From positions 124,001 through 188,000 of the forward strand of contig JAJDYX010000003.1 of assembly GCA_022824945.1 (NCBI GenBank): a stretch of DNA of 64,000 nucleotides, read 5' to 3'. The notes under the pieces are model-generated. The model searched no databases. It saw only the letters and a program-made list of their open reading frames with translations, and was not told the DNA's origin. Of the stretch, positions 27,089 through 35,989 are shown one piece after another. How positions within the stretch are numbered: the first letter of the stretch is position 1; each line of letters starts with the position of its first letter. The translations under genes and the position numbers were made by a program. Source of the DNA: Candidatus Latescibacterota bacterium (GTDB taxonomy: Bacteria; Latescibacterota; UBA2968).

Positions 27089-28030
27089 TTATGAAGATTT
27101 TTGCCATAGATCTTCGAGTTGTTGCACTAAATCAGAGAACGACTCTTTATACTCAAAGCTCCTTCTATCTTTTTCAGATTCACTCATATCAGCCTGAATT
27201 TGGGATTTTAGTGTTTGTAGTCTTCTGCCGATTTGTTCGTCTGTACTGGTTTCTGAAATCGCCTTGAAAAACATAATCCAATGGATAATTTTTATTCCCA
27301 AATAATCAAGGGATTTGATCTTGTTTACGAATGTATCGAGAATCCCCGCTCTGGCAATCCTGCCGAAATTCCCACCCTTATCTGCTACGGCTTTATCAGA
27401 CGATTCTTGTTTGCTGCTCGGATAAGGATGTCTATACTCTTCAGGTGGTGTTTGGATGTTGGGATTTTCATCCCGCTCCTGGCGTGAATTTTGCCAATAG
27501 TAATTTCGGTACTCAGCAGCAAATCTGGCCGATTCTTTGTACGGAATCAGAAGTTTGGGTGTACCTGAAATTACTTCTGACAATAGCCAGGGAATAATAA
27601 CAATGAAATCAGCAGTGGCACATGCATCAGGTGTCACCTGATACCTGAAACTCGGTTCGCCTTCTTTACTGAGTACATACCAGGATTTGAGTTCAATACC
27701 GAATAGTATCTCATTTTCATCTCGAAGACTTCTCAGCAGAACATCGGGAAAAGTCTGAGATTGTCTGACAAATGCATAATCAGCATATTCGCTTTCTGGA
27801 TCCCATATATTTCGCAAATTATTGAGTATATCTACAACCTGGTTTTCGACAACTGAAGCAAACGCGCCTCCCACTGAAAATATTTCAGTGACATTGATTC
27901 CTTTTATGAGCAATTCTGTTTCGAAGTAAGCGGGGATTGAGTAGATGATATCATCTATTCGCTCCCACACTTTAAAGTGGGGCCATTCGGGATCTGGCTC
28001 AATTTTTATCGGAACATCAAGCATAGGCAT
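27089..28030 (-). CDS. Type II-like restriction endonuclease (PD-D/ExK)
   Basis: 313 residues. F-P-D-V-L-L with Asp96, then G-I-E-L-K-S-W with Glu113 and Lys115, forms a PD-(D/E)xK core with the usual spacing. The gene is AT-rich beside its neighbours and overlaps the end of the adjacent methyltransferase gene by 14 bp. ATG at 28030 is preceded by GAGGAG at 7 bases. Nothing in the sequence reveals the recognition site. Function as a restriction enzyme is inferred from the catalytic core plus the paired methylase. Confidence 0.78.
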   Translation of the reverse strand: MPMLDVPIKIEPDPEWPHFKVWERIDDIIYSIPAYFETELLIKGINVTEIFSVGGAFASVVENQVVDILNNLRNIWDPESEYADYAFVRQSQTFPDVLLRSLRDENEILFGIELKSWYVLSKEGEPSFRYQVTPDACATADFIVIIPWLLSEVISGTPKLLIPYKESARFAAEYRNYYWQNSRQERDENPNIQTPPEEYRHPYPSSKQESSDKAVADKGGNFGRIARAGILDTFVNKIKSLDYLGIKIIHWIMFFKAISETSTDEQIGRRLQTLKSQIQADMSESEKDRRSFEYKESFSDLVQQLEDLWQKSS

Positions 28031-29069
28031 CTACGGCTCCTCTGTTTGCCTTATTTTTTTCTGGTATTTCAAGGAGTGGTACGGAATGTGACTTTATTCG
28101 ATCAACTGCAATCAGGTAAATTTCACTGTCAATTTCGGCGCAGTAAGCGTGTCTTTCGATAAGATATGAAGCCAATCCAGCAGTACATAGACCTCCAAAT
28201 GGCTCCCAAATAATGCTACCGGGATCAGACGATACTTCCAGCAGCATTTTCATTATTTTTAGCGGCTTCTGATTTAGATGGGCATATTTTGACGATCCTG
28301 GCATTCTGACTCTTTCACTATTGTGAAGCGGAGGATGCTCCCAAACATTGGTTATACCATATTTGCCCTTAAATTTCGCAAAGAAATGTTCGTATGTTTT
28401 TTGGGTAAGCGGTTTTTTCCCATCTATTGAAAAATAAGGTTTACCACTTTCCACACCGTGTTGATTGGCATAGGATACCAGTTTTGCAAAAAGTTCGGGA
28501 GGTGGTGCGTACCACAAATGATCTTTTGTAAAATACTTCCGTGTTGCTGCATTGGCAACGCCACATGCTTGATTGGTTTTGTATAAAGGGAGTTGGGTTC
28601 TCTCCCATTCGAATCGCAACCACCTCTTTAAGGTCAATATCTGGTCGTCAACTTGAAATTCTGGACGCCTGACGTATTGTACGCAAACTTCTGTGACAAT
28701 TGGAAAACCTTTTAGAGCTGGAAGATTGCAGTTTCCGGCTATATGCTGTATGCCCTTATTCCAAATATTGCAGCACACATAGTCCCATCCAGAGCGTTCT
28801 AACAGAGGATGTACAGTAGCCCATCCGATTTCTGTATTCCAAAACCAGAGTGTTGTACCGGGCCTGGAATGTTGGGACCATGCCTGAATGTGTGGTTGAT
28901 ACCAGGCTGTTAGTGTTGAAGGCTCTTTCGCATCTTGCTTAAAGCCGGATACACCATAACCTCCATCAGAAACAATCACATCTGGCGTCTTCCAGCTCTC
29001 ATATAATTCCAAAACATCCTGGTTAAATAGCATTACATCTGCGATCTGAAAGTTCGCACCCCTGGACAT
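28017..29069 (-). CDS. DNA N4/N6 methyltransferase of the restriction-modification pair
   Basis: 350 residues. Motif IV appears as S-D-G-G-Y-G at residues 34-39 (a variant of the D/N/S-P-P-Y/W motif). Near the C-terminus are N-Q-K-P-L-K-I (motif X-like) and W-E-P-F-G-G-L-C-T-A-G (motif I, SAM binding), giving the beta-class order of motif IV, recognition region, motif I. ATG at 29069 has GGGGGA 5 bases upstream; an in-frame ATG at 29102 is possible but lacks one. Protects against the endonuclease encoded immediately downstream. Confidence 0.85.
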   Translation of the reverse strand: MSRGANFQIADVMLFNQDVLELYESWKTPDVIVSDGGYGVSGFKQDAKEPSTLTAWYQPHIQAWSQHSRPGTTLWFWNTEIGWATVHPLLERSGWDYVCCNIWNKGIQHIAGNCNLPALKGFPIVTEVCVQYVRRPEFQVDDQILTLKRWLRFEWERTQLPLYKTNQACGVANAATRKYFTKDHLWYAPPPELFAKLVSYANQHGVESGKPYFSIDGKKPLTQKTYEHFFAKFKGKYGITNVWEHPPLHNSERVRMPGSSKYAHLNQKPLKIMKMLLEVSSDPGSIIWEPFGGLCTAGLASYLIERHAYCAEIDSEIYLIAVDRIKSHSVPLLEIPEKNKANRGAVDAYA

Positions 29070-29515
29070 TGTATCCCCCAAATTATGAGTATGGAGCCAC
29101 ATTAAAATTTTATATGACGAAAGAGATACTTCGGGGAGAGATTGGTTGAAACAGGACAGATATCAACTCAATATAGTTTCCTATGTCGATATTTTACTAA
29201 CGTTATGCTTCGTGTGCAAGGAGAATGTATATCGTTTACTCGGATTTGAACATGACAGCAGCGAGTGGGAAGGGTGATTTGCAGGGATTGTGGATGACCG
29301 TGACTTGCGATGGGTTCGGTAAGGAAATTGAATACACAGAGCAATATAGCGTCTGTAAATTTTTTGGACTTGACCCGTTTAGGTGGCGTATTAAGGGCTT
29401 GTGTTTTAAGCCTGTGATTGATGCAGTTTTTCATAAGCTATCGGCGCAACCCCCTTAAAACAAGCGCACAGACATAGCCTGCAAAGCGCATAGCGGTCAG
29501 CACAGTGGTACACGT
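29070..29515. other. 446-bp gap holding a glgB 3'-end relic, otherwise no gene seen
   Basis: Between the methyltransferase start and the stop of the giant surface protein. The only recognisable content is the decayed copy of the glgB 3' end (29236-29320). A 77-codon plus-strand frame at 29225-29458 runs antisense to that relic and has no independent support. Confidence 0.6.
29236..29320 (-). pseudogene. glgB: Relic of the glgB 3' end (last ~28 codons, frameshifted)
   Basis: These 85 bases align with 39209-39295, the 3' end of the intact branching-enzyme gene, in the same orientation. By eye there are about seven substitutions and one 2-base deletion that breaks the frame. Both copies keep the TAA stop, and similarity stops there on one side and at G-F-G-K/T-V (29320/39295) on the other. 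Minus-strand translation shows [17 protein letters not shown], identical to GlgB. No other part of glgB is nearby, so this is a fragment left by a rearrangement or insertion. Confidence 0.85.
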
Positions 29516-32500
29516 TTATTTGACCAGAAGCAGCCGTCGGGTGATAACCCCTCTGGCATGCGCCAATCGATAAATGTAAACACCACTGGACACTTCGCGA
29601 CCCTGCATGTCCTTCCCATCCCAGGTAACCCGATACCGACCAGGTGTCTGACTGTCCTGAACCAGAACGCGAACCCGTTGTCCCAACGTGTTGTATATCG
29701 CCAGACTCACAGGCCCTGCGTCCGGGATCTGGTAGGCGATTTGCGTAGATGGGTTAAAGGGGTTGGGCACATTGGGTTGTAGAACGAGGTTTTGTGGCGG
29801 GCCATCTACCGTCTCTGTCACAGTACCCGTCAGGGCCGTGCCCCCGTCGGTGCATATCGCTTCGGCCACCGTGCAATCGGTCGGCGACGGCCCCAGCGAA
29901 AGGATTACGTCATCGTTCCCCTGTGGTGCGAGCTTCACCTCGAAGAGGTCGAGGCGGTTGTTCACCCGCAGGATCGTCTTCAAGTCAGCGCCCGAACGCG
30001 ACAGCGTTCTCCGCAATCCCGCCTTCATGCCTGACGCCAGTGCCTCGCTGAACGAGACTCGGAAGGTGAACTCATTCGTTCCGTCGTGGCTCTCCGGCAC
30101 CTGCTTGAACTCCGCCGTCAGCGGCGTCTCGACGACTGCCTCAGACGGGCCGGACACCGTCTCTGTCACGGTGCCTGTAAGGGCTTTGCCCCCGCTCGTG
30201 CATACCGCGTCGTCCGCCGTGCAATCGGTCGGCGACGGCCCCAGCGAAATGATTACGTCGTCAGTGCCACCTGGCTCGATCTTGACCGCATAGAGGTCGC
30301 GAGCCTCGCCCACCCGGAGCACGGGGGGGTCCACTGCGCCGCCCGACATCGACAGCGCCCTCCTGAGCTTTCGTCCCGATCCGTTCGCCAGTTCCTCGGT
30401 AAACGCGATCCGAATGGTGAAGATGTTCGTTCCGTCGTGGCTCTCCGGCACCTGCTTGAACTCCGCCGTCAGCGGCGTCTCGACGACTGCCTCAGACGGG
30501 CCGGACACCGTCTCTGTCACGGTGCCTGTAAGGGCTTTGCCTCCGCTCGTGCATACCGCGTCGTCCGCCGTGCAATCGGTCGGCGACGGCCCCAGCGAAA
30601 GGATTACGTCGTCATCGCCTTTTGGCTGGAGTTTGACCTCGAAGAGGTCGAGGCGATTGTCCACCCGGAGCATCGTTTTCAAGTCGGCGCCCGTGCGCGA
30701 CAGCGCTTTCCGCAGCCCCGCCTTCATGCCTGAGGCCAGTTCCTCGCTGAACGTGATCCGGAAGGTGAACATATTCGTTCCGTCGTGGCTCTCCGGCACC
30801 TGCTTGAACTCCGCCGTCAGCGGACTGGACAATTCCTCCGGATCCAGGATCGTGCCCACAGCCGTGCTGTCGTCGAACACCGCACCCGAGGCGTTGCTCA
30901 GGGTGAAGTTCACCATCTCCCCGTCGTCCTCAACCGAGTCGTCCTCTATGTCCACCGATACCGTTTTCGTCGTCTCGTCTGGCGCAAAGGTCAGTTTGCC
31001 ACTGGCAGTCGTGTAGTCGTCCCCTGCCGTCGCCGTGCTGTCCGATGTCGCATAATCGACCGTCACTGTGTCCGTCGCCGCTGGCGACAGCGTCACCACG
31101 AAGTCGAGCGACGTGTCGGTACCCTCGGTCGCCTCGGCATCGCTCACCGACAGCTCTGGAGTGGGATTATCTTCGGTGTTGTAAATTCTTCCCACGGTCG
31201 TGGCAGTATTTCTCAACCTCCCGTCGTAGGCGTACACCTCCACGCCGCGGGAGGCGTTCTTCAGCGTCAGGTACATTATCTCACCACTGTCCTCCGTATT
31301 GTCGTTAATGATCGGCACCAGGATCGTCTTTCTCGTCTCGCCCGGGGCAAAAATCAGCGTCCCTTCTCGGGTTCGGTAGTCGTCCCCTGCCGTCGCCGTG
31401 CCGTCCGATGTCTGGTAGTCCACCGTCACCTGTGTGTTCGACGCCGGATACAGGTTCACGACGAATACCAGGTTGTCGTCCCTACCCTCGGTAGCCTTGG
31501 CACTGCGTATGGACGCGCGAGGGTTGCAACCGCTCCCTTTTTCATCCGTATCCCTGTCCAGGATCCGCACCTGTACAACATCCCCGTTGGACCACCGCTC
31601 CGGCACATCGTGCCATCGCTGACTCTGACAGCTGCCCGCGTCAGATCCGTCGAACCGGAACTTCCTCTCGTCCAGCTCAAGCACGAGGTTTGCCAATTCA
31701 TAGTTGCTGAGCCGGGTGGTCTGGAAGTCTATATTCAGTATGTACTGCTTGGTCGTGGTGTAGATTAAGCTGAGCGCGGTGATTTCGAAGCTCCGTTCGA
31801 GCCCGTCGTCGTCCGTGTTCTTGAACGTGTTCTCGTCCATGCCGTCTGCGCAGTAGGTGGAGCCGCTACAGCCCCATTTGGTATATGTATTCCCGGGGTA
31901 TTCAGCTACCGTCAGTTGGGTTTCGAGCAGCACTTCGCCGTCGGGATTCTGCGCGCTCGCCGACACGATGGTGGAAGTGCCCGAGGGGAAAGCACCGCTC
32001 TTGAGCGGTCCTTCGTCCGAACCGCCGTCGTCGGTGAAGCTGGCCTTCACTTTGACCTTCTTGCCCTCTTCTGCCGCCGTGAGCGTGTAGGTGTCCGAGG
32101 TCGCGCCGCTGATGTCCGTCTCGGTCCTGCCGTCCACCCGAACCCACTGGAAGGAGAAATCGTCCGGGAAGTCGGGCAACCCGTCGCTGTCCGCAATGGT
32201 GCCCAGCTTCGCTCTCAACGTCTTGCCCACCTGGCGTGTGCCAAGAATCTCGGGTGCGCCAGTGGCCCCGGAGATATTGGCGCTCACCGTGACCTTCTGG
32301 CCCTTTATCCAGGTGAAGTTGGCGGGGCGGTCCCAGAGATAAGTGCCGGGAACGCTAATGCTCGTCCGCAGTTCCCCGGAATCGCCGTCGAACTCTGTCC
32401 CCCCGAAGTTGAAGATCGTACCGGACGGCAGCCACTTCTCCTCGACTTTTCGCAAGAATACTGTGTCCTTGCCTTCCGCATCGTTTTCAAAGACGAGAAT

Positions 32501-35500
32501 CCCAAGTTCTTTGACCGTGTGTTTGGGGAGGATGGTTCGGTCGCCGATTGTCCCACCGCCGAAGGGACCGAAGCTGTATCTTGTACTGGTAAGGCGGGTG
32601 CCTTGGGCATCTATCGTTGTGTAGCCTTGGACCCCTACCGTTATCGTCGTGCACCAGTCTGCGCCGGGGCGGTCGGTGTCGCAGTCCTCTGGCTCGGCTC
32701 GCACCGCTTGGCTCGGAATGCTCGCGAGCGGCCCCTCGGTGAAGCCCTCGTCGTCGGTGAAGCGCACCGTCACCTTGATCGTGCTGCCGACATCGGCCGC
32801 CACGAGCGTGTAGGTGTTCTGGTCCGAGCCGATGTTGGTTTCGGTGTTGTCCGCGGCCACCCGAACCCACTGGAAGGTGTAGTCGTCCGGGAAGGTCGTC
32901 GGTAGCCCGTTGCGGTCCTCGATCGTGCCCTGCCCCGCGGTCAGCGTATTCCCCAATTGGGGAACACCCAAAATCGTGGGCGCGCCCGTGGCCGCGATTT
33001 TGCCGGTGTTGTTGGTCACCGCCTCGTCGATCAGCGCGGCGGCGTTCAGGCCGGCGGCGTTCTGCACCGGGTTGGTGCCCGGCACCCTATAGCTCACTGT
33101 CACCGTCTGGTCGCTGGTCACCGCCGTGGCCAGCGTCAGTGTTACCGTCTTGCCGCTGATGGCCACGCTCGAGACGGTCCGGTCGCTGCCGTCCACTTTG
33201 ACCGAATATGCGCTCGCGGTCGGCACCGAGGAATCGTCGAGGTCTTCGTCATAGGTCAGCACCAGTGCCGTCCCGTCCACCGTGGCCGTGCTCAGCGTGG
33301 GCGCAATAAAATTCAGACTGACCGTCATCTCCTGATTCTCGACCATGCTGAAACCGCTGGGGATGGACCAGGTGTATGATCCCGGGGTCGAATCTTCGCT
33401 TTCGGCGTTCAGGGTGAACTCCGCGCCGCCCACGTTGAGCACCGTGCCGCGCAGCAGGTAGGCACTAAAGCGAGCTTGGAAGGCGGTGGGGTTTATGGGT
33501 GGCTCTCTTATGATGATGTGACGCACCGTGTACGTGGTCGTGCCATCCCTGATGGAGGTCGAGGTAAGAGTGCCGGGCGAACCAAGGGAGGAACGGTCGT
33601 CAAAGCCGTAGTAGGCATGGCCGCCTTGCGTCGCGTACCCCACCGCCATCGTTTCGCACCAGTCGCTACCCGTGGGGCAGGCGGATTTGGCGGCCACGAT
33701 GGCGATGGCCGAGCTCGGATAGCCGCGCGCCGGGTACGCGGTGCTGGTGCGCGATTCGTCGAAGCCGTGGTCGTCGGTGAAGCTCACCTGGACCTTGATC
33801 GTGCTGCCGACATCGGCCGCCCCGGGCCTGTAGGTGTTCTGGTCCGAGCCGATGTCGGTTTCGGTCCCGCCGTCCACTCGGATCCACTGGAAGGTGTAGT
33901 CGTTCGGGAACGTCGTCGGCCGCCCGTTGCCGTCCGCGATGGTGCCGATCCCCGCGGTTAGCGTCTGGCCCACCTGCGGCGTGCCGGTGATCGTGGGCGC
34001 ACCGATGGCGACGTTGTTGACGCTCGTCACCGTATGGGAGATCAGCGCCGCGGCGTCGATGCCGGCGGCGTCCTGCACCGGGTTCGTGCCCGGCACCGTG
34101 TAGCTCACTGTCACCGTCTGGCCGCTGGTCACCGCCGTGGCCAGCGTCAGGGTCACCCGCTTGCCGCTGATGGCCACGCTCGAGACGGTCCTGTCGCTGC
34201 CGTCCACCGTCACCGCATACGCGTTCGCCGCTGGCACCGAGGAATCGTCGAGGTCTTCGTCGTAGGTCAGCACCAGTGCCGTCCCGGTCGCCGTGGTCGT
34301 GCTCAGCGTAGGCGGGAAGTTCAGGCTGACGGTGACCTTTTGCCCTTCGATCCAGTTGGGCGGGTTGCCGAGGGTCTCCAGGTCCCATTGCTCCGCCCCG
34401 ACCGCTTCAGTATCGTCGCTGTCCGGGCCGATTGTGAATGCCGCGGTCCGTCCGTCCACCTTCAAGAGGGTGCCGTCGGGCACGGCATTGTCGGTCCATA
34501 GAGTCATAAAGTCGCTATCTACGACCCCGCCATCCGTGGTCAGAACCCGCCTCACTCGTGCAACCTCGTAGTTGGTGCCCGCGTGGGTGAAGAACCGCTC
34601 AATAAGGGATCCGAGGTTGATACTGGATTTGAAGCCGTATGCTCGTATTCGTTTTCCTGCGGAGGTTTCGTCGGTCATCCCCACTGTCATGGTAGCACAC
34701 CAGCCGGTGCCGTTGGTGGCGTCGGCAGGGCAGGGGGATTTTGCAGCGAGGATGGACCCCGAGGACGGATAAGCGCCGCTGGTGCGCGATTCGTTGTTGC
34801 CATCGTCGTCGGTGAAGTCCACCTGGACCTTGATCTTGCCGCCGCCATCGGCCGCCACGAGCGTGTAGGTTTTCTTGTCCGAGCCAATGTCGGTCTCGGT
34901 CCCGCCGTCCACCCGGATCCACTGGAAGGTGTAGTCGTCCGGAAAGATCTTCGTCGTCAGGCCGTCGGCGTCGGCGATGGTGCCAATCCCCGCGGTCAGC
35001 GTCTGGCCCACCTGCGGCGTGCCGGTGATCGCGGGCGCACCGGTGGCGTTATTATTACTGCTCGGGGTCCAGGTACCGTCGACGCGTATCCGCAAGACAT
35101 TGCTTTGCGATGACCAAGATGCGGAGTCGAGGCGGTGGCGATGTCTCCCGGCGATGGTCCACCCACTGGTTCCATCGGAATCCTCGTTGCCGGAAGAGGT
35201 GTATCGTACGCCGAAGCCGTTGCTTGTCGCCTCGATGACGACGTGGTAGGTAGTGGATGCCGCCAGATTGATGCCGCTGTGCGTGAAGGTGTTCAGCCCG
35301 TCAACCTTTGTGGCCGGATCGGTCAGTGCTGTGCCGACGATCGTTCCGGGTGAGCCCGAAGCGTCGGTATAGATGCTGACTCTGGGATTGTAGGTCGGCC
35401 CGCGCGTGACCCTGATGTCGATTTGCACCGAGGTAACCGTCGCTGTCCCGTTCCCGGTTGTGAACGCCTGCGAGCGTGAATGTTGGGATACGTTATCTGT

Positions 35501-35653
35501 CCCAACAATCTGACTGGTTATGCTTTCAAAGGTTTCGCCCAAGTTCGAAACGAGCTTTTGGCTTTGCGCCAGCGCCTGGCCGGGCAGGACGAGCATCAAC
35601 GCGGCCACGAGGCCGTGCTTCCATATACCTGCGTTTGCACTCCTAATACACAT
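29516..35653 (-). CDS. Giant secreted repeat protein with Ig-like, SwmB-like and Calx-beta domains and a C-terminal sorting domain
   Basis: 2045 residues. A signal peptide ends about A-L-A-Q (residue 30), followed by a choice-of-anchor-like beta domain (about 40-200). Four Ig-like units start near 204, 551, 893 and 1137 with G-T-P-Q-V-G-Q-T-L-T-A-like openings. SwmB-like domains lie near 447-550 and 784-880, Calx-beta domains near 1380-1497 and 1504-1607 (T-A-G-D-D-Y), and three ~117-residue tandem units near 1611-1960. The last 85 residues have N-P-F-N-P-S-T and G-V-Y-I-Y-R-L, as in FlgD-like/type IX sorting domains. Codon third positions are richer in G+C than in neighbours. ATG has GGAG 7 bases upstream; a sigma-54 promoter lies 108 bp upstream. 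Likely an adhesin. Confidence 0.88.
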   Translation of the reverse strand: MCIRSANAGIWKHGLVAALMLVLPGQALAQSQKLVSNLGETFESITSQIVGTDNVSQHSRSQAFTTGNGTATVTSVQIDIRVTRGPTYNPRVSIYTDASGSPGTIVGTALTDPATKVDGLNTFTHSGINLAASTTYHVVIEATSNGFGVRYTSSGNEDSDGTSGWTIAGRHRHRLDSASWSSQSNVLRIRVDGTWTPSSNNNATGAPAITGTPQVGQTLTAGIGTIADADGLTTKIFPDDYTFQWIRVDGGTETDIGSDKKTYTLVAADGGGKIKVQVDFTDDDGNNESRTSGAYPSSGSILAAKSPCPADATNGTGWCATMTVGMTDETSAGKRIRAYGFKSSINLGSLIERFFTHAGTNYEVARVRRVLTTDGGVVDSDFMTLWTDNAVPDGTLLKVDGRTAAFTIGPDSDDTEAVGAEQWDLETLGNPPNWIEGQKVTVSLNFPPTLSTTTATGTALVLTYDEDLDDSSVPAANAYAVTVDGSDRTVSSVAISGKRVTLTLATAVTSGQTVTVSYTVPGTNPVQDAAGIDAAALISHTVTSVNNVAIGAPTITGTPQVGQTLTAGIGTIADGNGRPTTFPNDYTFQWIRVDGGTETDIGSDQNTYRPGAADVGSTIKVQVSFTDDHGFDESRTSTAYPARGYPSSAIAIVAAKSACPTGSDWCETMAVGYATQGGHAYYGFDDRSSLGSPGTLTSTSIRDGTTTYTVRHIIIREPPINPTAFQARFSAYLLRGTVLNVGGAEFTLNAESEDSTPGSYTWSIPSGFSMVENQEMTVSLNFIAPTLSTATVDGTALVLTYDEDLDDSSVPTASAYSVKVDGSDRTVSSVAISGKTVTLTLATAVTSDQTVTVSYRVPGTNPVQNAAGLNAAALIDEAVTNNTGKIAATGAPTILGVPQLGNTLTAGQGTIEDRNGLPTTFPDDYTFQWVRVAADNTETNIGSDQNTYTLVAADVGSTIKVTVRFTDDEGFTEGPLASIPSQAVRAEPEDCDTDRPGADWCTTITVGVQGYTTIDAQGTRLTSTRYSFGPFGGGTIGDRTILPKHTVKELGILVFENDAEGKDTVFLRKVEEKWLPSGTIFNFGGTEFDGDSGELRTSISVPGTYLWDRPANFTWIKGQKVTVSANISGATGAPEILGTRQVGKTLRAKLGTIADSDGLPDFPDDFSFQWVRVDGRTETDISGATSDTYTLTAAEEGKKVKVKASFTDDGGSDEGPLKSGAFPSGTSTIVSASAQNPDGEVLLETQLTVAEYPGNTYTKWGCSGSTYCADGMDENTFKNTDDDGLERSFEITALSLIYTTTKQYILNIDFQTTRLSNYELANLVLELDERKFRFDGSDAGSCQSQRWHDVPERWSNGDVVQVRILDRDTDEKGSGCNPRASIRSAKATEGRDDNLVFVVNLYPASNTQVTVDYQTSDGTATAGDDYRTREGTLIFAPGETRKTILVPIINDNTEDSGEIMYLTLKNASRGVEVYAYDGRLRNTATTVGRIYNTEDNPTPELSVSDAEATEGTDTSLDFVVTLSPAATDTVTVDYATSDSTATAGDDYTTASGKLTFAPDETTKTVSVDIEDDSVEDDGEMVNFTLSNASGAVFDDSTAVGTILDPEELSSPLTAEFKQVPESHDGTNMFTFRITFSEELASGMKAGLRKALSRTGADLKTMLRVDNRLDLFEVKLQPKGDDDVILSLGPSPTDCTADDAVCTSGGKALTGTVTETVSGPSEAVVETPLTAEFKQVPESHDGTNIFTIRIAFTEELANGSGRKLRRALSMSGGAVDPPVLRVGEARDLYAVKIEPGGTDDVIISLGPSPTDCTADDAVCTSGGKALTGTVTETVSGPSEAVVETPLTAEFKQVPESHDGTNEFTFRVSFSEALASGMKAGLRRTLSRSGADLKTILRVNNRLDLFEVKLAPQGNDDVILSLGPSPTDCTVAEAICTDGGTALTGTVTETVDGPPQNLVLQPNVPNPFNPSTQIAYQIPDAGPVSLAIYNTLGQRVRVLVQDSQTPGRYRVTWDGKDMQGREVSSGVYIYRLAHARGVITRRLLLVK
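29800..30823 (-). repeat. Three tandem ~350-bp units inside the giant gene
   Basis: On the minus strand, units begin at 30823, 30475 and 30124 (348 and 351 bp apart), each opening with P-L-T-A-E-F-K-Q-V-P. Long blocks around 30085-30260 and 30435-30610 are nearly identical on the plus strand, showing recent duplication or gene conversion. Each unit ends with a cysteine-containing loop (D-C-T-A-D-D-A-V-C-T in the first two; the third has C-T-V-A-E-A-I-C-T). Confidence 0.9.
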
Positions 35654-35760
35654 GCTTTGTCTCCAATAAAAAAATTACGTCCAAGAATTCTCCTGGCAAT
35701 TCTACCTTGTTCAGCTTCTCTCTCTTAGGGAACATTTGCATTGCATCTCTGATGTATATA

Positions 35761-35776
35761 TGCAAAAAGTGTGCCA
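35761..35776 (-). promoter_or_regulatory. Sigma-54 promoter of the giant surface-protein gene
   Basis: Reading the minus strand, TGGCAC (35776-35771), five bases, then TTGCA (35765-35761): a complete match to the -24/-12 consensus TGGCAC-N5-TTGCA. Start of transcription would be about 35749, leaving a leader of roughly 95 bases before the ATG at 35653. Three copies of a 14-bp site lie 100-213 bp upstream, where sigma-54 activators bind, and the gene upstream encodes such an activator. Confidence 0.8.
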
Positions 35777-35843
35777 ACGGATTTTATTCAGCTAATTATA
35801 CGAGTAAAATATTATTTTTTAATGACATACAGTTTCAATAAAT

Positions 35844-35908
35844 AAAAAAAGCCAGACTGAACTTTATATTTTTGGGATCGTATATGATCCAAAAATAATC
35901 AGTCTGGC
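35844..35908 (-). terminator. Rho-independent terminator after the sigma-54 activator gene
   Basis: Perfect 10-bp arms (35851-35860 and 35899-35908) enclose an inner stem from 35867 to 35895, and on the minus strand the hairpin is followed by seven T (35850-35844). It would end transcription from the activator gene and so isolate the giant gene under its own promoter. The inner stem contains one copy of the 14-bp site. Confidence 0.75.
35876..35889. promoter_or_regulatory. Activator-site copy 1
   Basis: GATCGTATATGATC, a near-palindrome with GATC at both ends. It is identical to the copies at 35957 and 35976, but sits inside the loop of the terminator hairpin. 100 bp upstream of the -24 element. 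As it is symmetric within the hairpin, its role as a protein site is less certain than that of copies 2 and 3. Confidence 0.5.
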
Positions 35909-35956
35909 TCTTGAATATTACTTAAGTATCTTAATAATAATATTTTAACGATATAA

Positions 35957-35989
35957 GATCGTATATGATCTCAAGGATCGTATATGATC
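35957..35989. promoter_or_regulatory. Activator-site copies 2 and 3 (tandem upstream activating sequences)
   Basis: Two further exact copies of GATCGTATATGATC (35957-35970 and 35976-35989), 19 bp apart start to start and directly repeated, immediately after the activator's stop codon. They lie 181-213 bp upstream of the sigma-54 -24 element. Spacing of close to two helical turns would let two Fis-type dimers bind on the same DNA face. Confidence 0.65.

Noticed and set aside
29225..29458. 77-codon plus-strand frame
   Set aside because: It runs antisense through the glgB relic and has no recognisable domain; the similarity explaining it is on the other strand.
29800..30823. Possible CRISPR-like array from regularly spaced repeats
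   Set aside because: The units are ~350 bp, in frame and encode a protein domain; there are no short repeats with unique spacers.
29763..31768. Long plus-strand open frames antisense to the giant gene
   Set aside because: They mirror the tandem repeats and G+C-rich codons of the minus-strand gene, lack ribosome-binding sites and have Arg/Ser/Pro-rich low-complexity products.
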